64,000 bases of DNA from a bacterium (GTDB lineage: Bacteria > Cyanobacteriota > Vampirovibrionia > Gastranaerophilales > Gastranaerophilaceae), in NCBI GenBank assembly GCA_017652265.1, contig JAGCBH010000037.1, positions 24,236 to 88,235 of the forward strand, given 5' to 3'. The position numbers and the translations under genes are program-made. The notes beneath the pieces are model-generated. The model did no database searches. It saw only the letters and a program-made list of their open reading frames with translations, and had not been told where the DNA came from. Shown here piece after piece: positions 43,902 to 51,447 of this stretch; the first letter of the stretch is position 1; the number at the start of each line of letters is the position of its first letter.

Positions 43902-44792
43902 CTATCTGGCAACTTTCTTGCGGCCTTTTTTATTGTTCCTGTGCATTTTACCGCCATAAGTTTCATGGACATCAACAACTGCGATAAAAGCAGACGGATC
44001 TACTGCTTTTGTAATTTCTTTCAGCCTGTTAAGTTCAAGTCTTGATGCAACGCAATATATCATATCCGTTTCTTTTCCGGAATATGCACCTGTTCCTTTA
44101 ATGTATGTAACACCGACTTCAAGTGTTTCTACAAGAATTTTGCCGATTTCTTTTGATTTTGTACTGATAATTCTGACAGCTTTTGAATTGTTAATACCTT
44201 CCTGAACTATATCAATTACGTTATATGCAACAAAATAAGTCAAAATAGCATACATTGCGTTTTCAACACCAAAAACAAAACCCGCAACGGTATAAATAAT
44301 TACATTAAAGCCCATAATCAATTCGCCAACCGAAAAACCAAACTTTTTGGATAAAACAAGCGACAGAATTTCTGTTCCGTCCATTGAGCCGCCGTGTTTA
44401 AGGACAAAACCTACTCCGATCCCTAACAAAATACCGCCAAACACAATTATCAAAACGGGCTCAGTCGTAACTATATCAAATCTGTGGAAAAAATTAACTC
44501 CATAAGATAATGCCGTTACCGCGTATATTGTCTGAAGCACAAATTTTTTGCCGATTTTATTAAATGCAAGGAATACGAACGGGATATTCAGGAAAAATAT
44601 AAAATACCCCAATGGATATTTATCAAAAAAATAGTTTAAAATTATTGATATACCGACAATTCCGCCATCTATTATTTCATTAGGAACAAGAAAACATTCA
44701 ATTGCAAACGCTGCAATGAATGCTCCAAGCGTTAACCAGAAAAACTTTTTAATAATTGCCATAAGTGAAAAATTTGTTTTATTGTTATTCAT
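43902..44792 (-). CDS. YitT-family membrane protein (DUF161/DUF2179)
   Basis: The 296-residue product has five to six membrane helices in two similar halves: FFWLTLGAFIAAFAIECFLVPNEIIDGGIVGISII and GFVLKHGGSMDGTEILSLVLSKKFGFSVG. A soluble C-terminal DUF2179 domain follows (RIISTKSKEIGKILVETLEVGVTYIKGTGAYSGKETDMIYCVASRLELNRLKEITKAVDPSAFIAVVDVHETYGG). This is the YitT family, whose function is not established. The extra tail is very basic (KMHRNNKKGRKKVAR). It is the last gene of a lysA-cdaA-yitT operon, starting 2 bases after the cdaA stop. A cyclic-di-AMP-linked role can be suggested from that position only. Confidence 0.9.
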   Translation of the reverse strand: MNNNKTNFSLMAIIKKFFWLTLGAFIAAFAIECFLVPNEIIDGGIVGISIILNYFFDKYPLGYFIFFLNIPFVFLAFNKIGKKFVLQTIYAVTALSYGVNFFHRFDIVTTEPVLIIVFGGILLGIGVGFVLKHGGSMDGTEILSLVLSKKFGFSVGELIMGFNVIIYTVAGFVFGVENAMYAILTYFVAYNVIDIVQEGINNSKAVRIISTKSKEIGKILVETLEVGVTYIKGTGAYSGKETDMIYCVASRLELNRLKEITKAVDPSAFIAVVDVHETYGGKMHRNNKKGRKKVAR

Positions 44793-44794
44793 AA

Positions 44795-45679
44795 CTATTC
44801 CTTATCAGATTTTTGAAGTAAGTTGTTGAAATTAAACATTTTTTTATCTGTAATTGTATTTTTCAATGTTTTGTCCGTCAAAAGGTTTTCTAAATCGGAT
44901 TGCAGATTTTGTACATCATCATATTTTTTCAAAATACCGTCTATTGCAATAGAAATATCACCTGTTTCTTCGGATACAACAAGACATATAGCATCACTCT
45001 GTTCGCTCATACCTATGGCAGCTCTGTGGCGGGTTCCGTACTTCCAGCTTAATTTCGGATCCTCCGTTAAAGGAAGAAGAACACCTGCCGATATAATTTT
45101 TTTGCCGTTAATAACTACCGCGCCATCGTGTAACGGGGTATTGATATGGAAAATTGTAAGCAGCAATTCCATAGATAAATCCGCATTAAGAATAGTGCCT
45201 ACATTTGTATATGTATTGCTTAAATCCTTTTGGAATACCATTAAAGCGCCTGTATGGGATTTTGAAAGGTATTTTACTGTTTCAATAATTTCTTTTATGA
45301 CATTGATTTCTTCTTTTTCATTCATAACAGAAAAAGTTCCATGGAAGAAATCCATCTGGCCGAAATAACCCAAAATTTTTCTTAATTCAGGCTGGAAAAT
45401 TACTATTAAACTTAATGAAACTATTATTACTATTGATTTTAAAAACATACCAAGTATATTGAGCTGGAAAATCTGCAAAACTTCGCTGAAAATCCATACA
45501 AATACAAGAATAAAACTTCCTTTTACAATATTTTCTGACTGAGTACCTTTAATAAAGCGCCTATATACAACCCACAAAATACCAACAATAATAAGTATTT
45601 CAAGAGCATTCACCCAACTCAGACGGCTGAATGTTGAAATAAGCTGTTTTGTCAAGTAGTTTAAAATATCATTCATCAT
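44795..45679 (-). CDS. cdaA: Diadenylate cyclase CdaA (DisA_N domain)
   Basis: The 294-residue protein has three N-terminal membrane helices (about 22-40, 54-75, 78-96), then the DisA_N domain with DGA (185-187) and RHR in GTRHRAAIG (217-219). These are the catalytic motifs that join two ATP into cyclic-di-AMP. The C-terminal tail is a predicted coil. The ATG overlaps the lysA stop (ATGA). In many bacteria cdaA is followed by the regulator gene cdaR (ybbR) and glmM; here neither is adjacent, and lysA and a YitT protein flank it instead. Confidence 0.95.
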   Translation of the reverse strand: MMNDILNYLTKQLISTFSRLSWVNALEILIIVGILWVVYRRFIKGTQSENIVKGSFILVFVWIFSEVLQIFQLNILGMFLKSIVIIVSLSLIVIFQPELRKILGYFGQMDFFHGTFSVMNEKEEINVIKEIIETVKYLSKSHTGALMVFQKDLSNTYTNVGTILNADLSMELLLTIFHINTPLHDGAVVINGKKIISAGVLLPLTEDPKLSWKYGTRHRAAIGMSEQSDAICLVVSEETGDISIAIDGILKKYDDVQNLQSDLENLLTDKTLKNTITDKKMFNFNNLLQKSDKE

Positions 45680-47010
45680 TTTCCACCAAGCCTTTTGGGA
45701 AGTTTATCGTTACGGACTATATCCTGTAACGTTTCGCGTTTTACAATTATATCGGATTTTCCGTTATTTACAAGAACCATTGCAGGTTTTGAAACTCTGT
45801 TATAGTTTGATGCCATGGAATAATTATAAGCACCTGTGTTATAAACACACAAAACATCACCCTCTTCAACTTCAGGAAGTTTTATGTCTTTAATCAAAAT
45901 ATCTCCGCTTTCACAAAAACGCCCTGCAATTGTGACCTTTTCAGTATTTTTTTCAAGCGGTTTATTTGCAATTTGTGCAGTATATTTTGCCTGATAAAGT
46001 GACGGTCTTGGGTTATCAGCCATTCCGCCGTCAACACAAACATACTTTGTACCGTCAGGTGTCTGTTTTATGGCTCCGACCGTATAAAGTGTAATACCTG
46101 CAGGTGATATAAGACTTCTGCCAGGTTCAAGATAAACAAGGGGCGGATCTATTTTGAATTTTTTAATATTTATTTCTAATGATTTTATAATGACTTCTGC
46201 AATTTCATCTGTTGACGGCGGATTATCATGTGATACATATTTAACACCCAAGCCGCCGCCAATGTTGAGCTCATTCATTTTTAAAGAATATTTTTTATTC
46301 AGAGAAACCATAAGAGGAATTAAAATATCAATCTCATCAGAATAAATTTTCTTTTCAAAAATCTGAGAGCCGACATGAGCATGAAGTCCTTTCAAATTAA
46401 GGTTTTTATACTCATCTTTTATGACCTGAACAGCCGTTTCAATTTCCGACATATCAAAGCCGAATTTTGAGTTATTACCACCTGTTTGAATATATTTATG
46501 AGTATGACATTCAATTCCCGGAATAATTCTCAGCAATATGTCAACGTGTTTTTTATATTTATGCGCAATTTCATTTATGAGAGAAAGCTCAAAAAAGTTA
46601 TCAACAGAAATGCGGCCTACCCCCAATTCCAATGCCAGCACAAGTTCATCAACAGACTTATTATTGCCGTTAAAAAGAACTTTTTTCATATCCACGCCTG
46701 ATTTATGTATTGTATAAATTTCACCCCCAGAAACTGCATCAAAACCGAATTTTTCTTCAGAAAATATTTTAGATGTTGCCATTGTACAAAGTGATTTTGA
46801 TGCAAATAAAAATTTTATATTTTTATAGCCTTTAAACGCATTTTTATATTCCCGGCACGCCGTTCTCAGAGTTTTTTCATCTATTACATAAAGCGGAGTT
46901 GAATATTTATCAGCAAGCGCACAAATATCGCACCCCGAAGCCTCAAGGTTGCCTTTGCCGTTGACTTTAAGCGTTTGCGGCTTGATATTTTGATTAGACG
47001 TGCAGGCCAT
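45676..47010 (-). CDS. lysA: Diaminopimelate decarboxylase
   Basis: The ATG at 47010 follows GAGGAG; the longer frame to 47040 lacks support. The 444-residue PLP enzyme makes lysine from meso-diaminopimelate. The Schiff-base lysine is in FLFASKSLCTM (Lys72 from this start). HVGSQI, GGGLGVKY and YLEPGRSL bind the phosphate and substrate. CESGD and YNYSMASNYN close the active site at the dimer interface. It is first in an operon with cdaA and a YitT protein, linking lysine and cell-wall precursor supply with cyclic-di-AMP synthesis by position. Confidence 0.96.
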   Translation of the reverse strand: MACTSNQNIKPQTLKVNGKGNLEASGCDICALADKYSTPLYVIDEKTLRTACREYKNAFKGYKNIKFLFASKSLCTMATSKIFSEEKFGFDAVSGGEIYTIHKSGVDMKKVLFNGNNKSVDELVLALELGVGRISVDNFFELSLINEIAHKYKKHVDILLRIIPGIECHTHKYIQTGGNNSKFGFDMSEIETAVQVIKDEYKNLNLKGLHAHVGSQIFEKKIYSDEIDILIPLMVSLNKKYSLKMNELNIGGGLGVKYVSHDNPPSTDEIAEVIIKSLEINIKKFKIDPPLVYLEPGRSLISPAGITLYTVGAIKQTPDGTKYVCVDGGMADNPRPSLYQAKYTAQIANKPLEKNTEKVTIAGRFCESGDILIKDIKLPEVEEGDVLCVYNTGAYNYSMASNYNRVSKPAMVLVNNGKSDIIVKRETLQDIVRNDKLPKRLGGK

Positions 47011-47109
47011 AATTCTCCTCTTTATACTTAATATTAACATGTCCTGACAAAATTGAAAATACGCAATATGATGTACAAATTGGGATTTTTTTTATATAAT
47101 TCTTTCAAT

Positions 47110-48903
47110 ATGAAACGATATTTTTGGATAGAAATATTTTTTATAATAGTCTTAATACTTTTTTGTATTTTTCAATACATTGTAAAAAGTGAAAACATCG
47201 TTATTAAAGTATTTTCTCCTGTACGTATTGCTGTTGATGCAAATCATGACGGAAAAGTACAGAGCAGCGAAATTTTTTGTATATCAGGCATAAAAACTTT
47301 CGGCGATGAAGTAACCGATTACAATAAAGAACTTGCACAAAAAGAAAAACTTTCCGTCAAAGATGCTATTTCTCTTGCCTACATGGCAAAAGATTTTGCA
47401 AAAAGAACTCTTATTGGCAAAAATGTAAGGTTGAAACCTCTTAAGGAAAATGCAAAAAATTGTACATATGCAGATATTTGGACAGATAATAAAAACTACA
47501 AAAAAATATTATATGATAACGGTTTTGGATATGACGAAACTCTGGGCTTTAACAAAGAAGCCTTTTCTCAAAACCTTGAAAAAGCAAAGAAACTTCACCC
47601 TGTAGTCTTTAACAGAAAAAGCGCAAAATACCATGAAGTTGACTGCAAATATGGCAGAGTAGCGGAAAATTATACAATAATTCTTGAAGAAGATTTGCCC
47701 GAAGACGCAATTCCTTGCCAATGGTGTCAGCATCCGACAGAAGACACTAAAATCGTAATGAATACGGTGTTTCCCGATAAAATTTCTGATGGTGATATAG
47801 AAATTGTTCTGACAGATATGACAAGATCATCTGGCATAAAAAGAGATTGTGCTACTTATATCTGCAAAGCTGTGGTTGAAAAAATAAATTCCGCCCAAAA
47901 ATCTATTGATATAGCAGCATACGGCTGGGTAAGTATTCCAAAAATAGATAACGCGCTGAAAAATGCAATCGTAAGAGGGGTAAAGCTAAGATACGTTTAT
48001 GACTTTGATAAACATAAAAAAATATATCCCGATAATAAAAATGTCGTTGACATAGCAGAAGCATCAAAAAATGATGCTGACTCAGATAAAGCTTCCGAAA
48101 TTGGACATCATATGCATAACAAATTTATGGTCATTGACAATGAAAAAATTATGACCGGCTCTTTAAATTTCAGTGATACTGATTTTTCCGCACATAATTC
48201 AAACTTTGTTGCATTCATAAATTCAAAAGAAATTGCTCAAATTTATACTGATGAATTTGAACAAATGTTATCCGGAAAATTTCACAGCGATAAGAAAAAA
48301 CGCAGTAATTATTCAAAATATATTGTAGGAAACTCTGAAATAGAAGTATATTTTTCACCGCAGGATAAAACTATAAAAAATCATCTCAAAAAATACATAA
48401 ATTCCGCTAAAAAATATATTTATATTCCCGCATTTATAATAACGTATGAAGAGTTTGAAGGACCTATATTATCGGCTCATAAACGAGGAGTGGATATTAA
48501 AATTATAACTGATGCAACAACGGCAAGAGCTAGAAGATCATGTATCCAAAATTTCCGAGATAATAATATTCCCGTAAAAATAGAAAATTATGCAGGCAAA
48601 ATTCACTCTAAATCAATAATAATTGATGATGAATATGTAATTGCAGGTTCTATGAATTTTTCAAATTCAGGCGAAAACCACAATGATGAAAATACTTTAA
48701 TAATTAAAAATGAACGATTGGCAAAATTCTACAGAGAATTTTTTGAATATTTCTGGAACAAAATACCTGATAAATATCTTACAAAATATCCGCACGCAGA
48801 AGGGCCTGAATCAGTAGGTTCATGCTTTGACGGAATAGATAATGACTATGACGGAAAAATTGACAGTGCAGATAAAGGCTGCACGTATTCTAGTGCGAAA
48901 TAA
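47110..48903 (+). CDS. Exported phospholipase D-family protein with nuclease-like and calcium-type segments
   Basis: The ATG at 47110 opens a signal anchor (MKRYFWIEIFFIIVLILFCIFQYIV); a longer TTG frame to 47053 would put residues before it. The 597-residue protein has, in order (from 47110), an EF-hand-like loop (VDANHDGKVQSSE), a segment resembling a staphylococcal-nuclease fold (AKDFAKRTLIGKNVRLKP), a Cys/His patch (KYHEVDCKYG ... CQWCQHP), and two HKD motifs, HNKFMVID (His336) and HSKSIIID (His499). A C-terminal DGIDNDYDGKIDSADKGC motif follows. Paired HKD motifs make phosphodiester transferases or nucleases such as Nuc. TATAAT (47095-47100) ends 9 bases before the ATG. The 3' end overlaps the vWA gene by 14 bases. 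Confidence 0.87.
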   Translation: MKRYFWIEIFFIIVLILFCIFQYIVKSENIVIKVFSPVRIAVDANHDGKVQSSEIFCISGIKTFGDEVTDYNKELAQKEKLSVKDAISLAYMAKDFAKRTLIGKNVRLKPLKENAKNCTYADIWTDNKNYKKILYDNGFGYDETLGFNKEAFSQNLEKAKKLHPVVFNRKSAKYHEVDCKYGRVAENYTIILEEDLPEDAIPCQWCQHPTEDTKIVMNTVFPDKISDGDIEIVLTDMTRSSGIKRDCATYICKAVVEKINSAQKSIDIAAYGWVSIPKIDNALKNAIVRGVKLRYVYDFDKHKKIYPDNKNVVDIAEASKNDADSDKASEIGHHMHNKFMVIDNEKIMTGSLNFSDTDFSAHNSNFVAFINSKEIAQIYTDEFEQMLSGKFHSDKKKRSNYSKYIVGNSEIEVYFSPQDKTIKNHLKKYINSAKKYIYIPAFIITYEEFEGPILSAHKRGVDIKIITDATTARARRSCIQNFRDNNIPVKIENYAGKIHSKSIIIDDEYVIAGSMNFSNSGENHNDENTLIIKNERLAKFYREFFEYFWNKIPDKYLTKYPHAEGPESVGSCFDGIDNDYDGKIDSADKGCTYSSAK

Positions 48904-49600
48904 TTTTTGCATCTACTTCTTTTTTAACTCCGATACTTTTGGCTAATTTATCTGCAAGTTCACAAGCTGTATCCGCTGTATAAAACTTTCCGCTTGTAAC
49001 AAGCGCGGTACACTCTAACTGGTCTAAATCATCTTCATCTTCTATATTAAACGCAATTACATCTATAAAAATATCTCTGCGCGTTTTTATTAGCTCCATA
49101 ACAAATTTACACGGACTTTCATCACAATTTTCTCCGCCATCTGTTAAAAGTATTATACGTTTTTTACCCGTAATTCCTGCAAAATCATATCTTATCGCCT
49201 GTTTCAGGGAATACGTTATAGGTGTCATGCCGTTTGGGTGAAACCCTGAAAGAGAATTTATAACATTGTTGTTATTGTACGAACAAACCGAAGCAATATT
49301 TTTGGAAGCTCTGCACATATCTTTTGGAGTAAACCCGCCCCGATGTCCATAGACTCTCATTCCTATTGCCGTTTCGGGCGGAATTTGTGCAATTAGTTTT
49401 TTAACGGTATTCAACATCAAAACATATTTTGGTTCGCCATCTAAAAATTCACTCATACTGTTTGAAAAATCAAGTATAAAAAGTATTTTTTCATTGTTAT
49501 CATCCTCTAATTTATAACTATACCTGTCATAAACTCCATAATCAGAAGCAAAGACCACTGAGCAAAACAATAAAATAATTAACGTGGAAAAAATCCTCAT
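48890..49600 (-). CDS. Exported von Willebrand factor A-domain protein
   Basis: From the ATG at 49600 the 236-residue protein starts with a signal peptide (MRIFSTLIILLFCSVVFA). It then forms a single vWA fold with the MIDAS metal site D-x-S-x-S in FILDFSNSMSEF, the Thr of NGMTPITYSL, and LLTDGGENC with Asp. Such domains bind protein partners through a divalent ion. The start is odd: the ATG sits in the 3' arm of a terminator-like hairpin and lacks a ribosome site. An in-frame TTG at 49642 is an alternative that would read through the hairpin. It is downstream of pdp on the same strand and overlaps the PLD gene end. Confidence 0.85.
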   Translation of the reverse strand: MRIFSTLIILLFCSVVFASDYGVYDRYSYKLEDDNNEKILFILDFSNSMSEFLDGEPKYVLMLNTVKKLIAQIPPETAIGMRVYGHRGGFTPKDMCRASKNIASVCSYNNNNVINSLSGFHPNGMTPITYSLKQAIRYDFAGITGKKRIILLTDGGENCDESPCKFVMELIKTRRDIFIDVIAFNIEDEDDLDQLECTALVTSGKFYTADTACELADKLAKSIGVKKEVDAKIISH

Positions 49601-49622
49601 AAACAAATTATGAGGATTTTTA
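49588..49622 (-). terminator. Hairpin after pdp that contains the vWA start codon
   Basis: AAATCCTCAT pairs with ATGAGGATTT, and a T run follows on the minus strand. It lies about 30 bases past the pdp stop, and its 3' arm includes the first codons of the vWA gene. Confidence 0.65.
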
Positions 49623-49652
49623 AAATTTTTATAACCCGCCAAATGTGTTATT

Positions 49653-50960
49653 TTATTGGACTATATCGTAAATTAAAGGCTTTTTCTCAGGTTTAACATC
49701 AGATATTTCATATGCCTCATTGCATAATTCTATACATTGAGATGTTTTATTATCATCATTTGAATAAACAGTGAATAAAACATCACCTTTTGATACTTTT
49801 TCTGATGTTTTTTTATTCAGGTAAACTCCGACACTTAAATCAATATCATCAGATTTTTTCTCTCTGCCTGCTCCAAGAATTTTACAGCCAAGAGCAATAT
49901 TAAATGCATCTATGTTATGCACATAACCGTCTTTTTCCGATTTAACTTCAATTTTATGTTTTGCAGTCGGCAAAATTGTGTAATCATCAAGACTTGCAGG
50001 ATTACCGCCCTGTGCTTTTACAATTTGTTTAAATTTTTCAATTGCCTTACCGGATTTAATCAAGTCGTCAATAAATACTTTTGCGCCTGTTTTATCTGAG
50101 CAAATTCCGTAATGAATTAATGCCAGAGTAGCAAATTCATATGTTAAATCATAGACTTCGCCATCTGTTTCACGCCCTTTTAATACTTCACAAGCTTCAA
50201 TAACTTCAACAGAATTACCGACAGCTCTACCCAAAGGTTCATCCATAGATGTAATAACGGCAATAACTTTTCTGCCTAAATGATTACCAATACTAACCAT
50301 TAATTTTGCAAGTTTTTTAGCATCTTCGGGTGTTTTCATAAACGCACCTTTTCCGCATTTAACATCAAGCAGAATATTCTGAGCCCCTGAAGCAATTTTT
50401 TTAGAAATAACTGATGATGCAATAAGAGAAACATTATCAACCGTTCCGGTTACATCTCTTAGAGCATATAAAATACCATCCGCAGGTGTCAAACCTTTCG
50501 TTTGTGAACCAATTGAAGCATTGATTTCTTTAACCTGATGTATCATATCCTCAATTTGGCAGTTTGTATTAAACCCGGGTATAGATTCTAATTTATCTAT
50601 TGTTCCACCGGTATGCCCGAGCCCCCTGCCTGATAATTTAAGACAAGGTATCCCTGCCGCAGCCAAAATCGGAATTAAAGTAAGCGTAATCTTATCACCG
50701 ACACCGCCGGTTGAATGTTTATCCAAAACACCTTCAGGTAAACTGCTTTGCGGAACTCTGTCACCTGAATTAACCATTGCTTCGGTTAAATATGCCGTCT
50801 CCAAATCAGTAAGCCCCTTAAAACAAATAGCCATCAAAAGCGCGCTGATTTGATAATCCGGCATATTTTTATTCATAACCGAATTTATAAAGAAATCAAT
50901 ATCTTCACGGGAAAATTCTTCCCCGCGTTTCTTTTTAAGTATTAAATCAACAGTTCGCAT
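49653..50960 (-). CDS. pdp: Pyrimidine-nucleoside (thymidine) phosphorylase
   Basis: The 435-residue protein carries the family signature SGRGLGHTGGTIDKLESIPGF, DKHSTGGVGDKITL at the phosphate site, and the KCGKGAFMKTPEDAKKLA segment. The C-terminal domain (KSEKDGYVHNIDAFNIALGCKILGAGREKKSDDIDLSVGVYL) is also typical. It splits thymidine or uridine with phosphate, salvaging bases and pentose phosphate. DeoA and Pdp cannot be separated with certainty by eye; length and the C-terminal pattern favour the Pdp type. It begins 6 bases after the skp stop in the bamA-skp-pdp operon. Confidence 0.94.
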   Translation of the reverse strand: MRTVDLILKKKRGEEFSREDIDFFINSVMNKNMPDYQISALLMAICFKGLTDLETAYLTEAMVNSGDRVPQSSLPEGVLDKHSTGGVGDKITLTLIPILAAAGIPCLKLSGRGLGHTGGTIDKLESIPGFNTNCQIEDMIHQVKEINASIGSQTKGLTPADGILYALRDVTGTVDNVSLIASSVISKKIASGAQNILLDVKCGKGAFMKTPEDAKKLAKLMVSIGNHLGRKVIAVITSMDEPLGRAVGNSVEVIEACEVLKGRETDGEVYDLTYEFATLALIHYGICSDKTGAKVFIDDLIKSGKAIEKFKQIVKAQGGNPASLDDYTILPTAKHKIEVKSEKDGYVHNIDAFNIALGCKILGAGREKKSDDIDLSVGVYLNKKTSEKVSKGDVLFTVYSNDDNKTSQCIELCNEAYEISDVKPEKKPLIYDIVQ

Positions 50961-50966
50961 TTTACC

Positions 50967-51410
50967 TTATTTTGATGCTTTTAATTTTTGAATAACCTGA
51001 TCGCTGACATCAACTCCGCCAACAAACATTACGCGGAAATCAAGTATTGCGTCAAGATTTTGTTCAACAAGAACCTTGTTAGCAGCTTCTTTTATTCTTG
51101 AATATACAAGTTCTTCTTTTTGATTTTTAAGTTTTAAAAGAGCTTCTTCTTTTGCCTGAAGTTCTTTCGCTGTTGCTTCTTCAAAATTTTGTTTTTTCAA
51201 AGGTGTATCTAAAGTTTTGTACTGTTTTTCTTTATCAACCATATATTGTTGAATTTCTAATGCTTTTGCATCTATTTCTTTAATTGCGGACTGAGCCAAA
51301 GGATAATTTTCCTGAACCTTGCCGTAATCAATATAACCTACACCGGCAGCAAATGCACTTGCCCCCATCAACATCGTTGACACCATCAATAAAAATAGTT
51401 TGGATTTCAT
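50967..51410 (-). CDS. skp: OmpH/Skp-family periplasmic chaperone
   Basis: The 147-residue protein has a signal peptide (MKSKLFLLMVSTMLMGASAFA), a strand (GVGYIDYGKVQENYP), and a long charged helical hairpin rich in Lys, Glu and Gln. It ends with LDAILDFRVMFVGGVDVSDQVIQKLK. This is the OmpH/Skp layout: a jellyfish-like trimer that holds outer-membrane proteins in the periplasm. It sits directly after the Omp85 gene, the usual functional pairing. GGAGGAA precedes the ATG. Confidence 0.92.
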   Translation of the reverse strand: MKSKLFLLMVSTMLMGASAFAAGVGYIDYGKVQENYPLAQSAIKEIDAKALEIQQYMVDKEKQYKTLDTPLKKQNFEEATAKELQAKEEALLKLKNQKEELVYSRIKEAANKVLVEQNLDAILDFRVMFVGGVDVSDQVIQKLKASK

Positions 51411-51447
51411 ATATTCCTCCTTATGTAATCTTTATAACATCATAATA

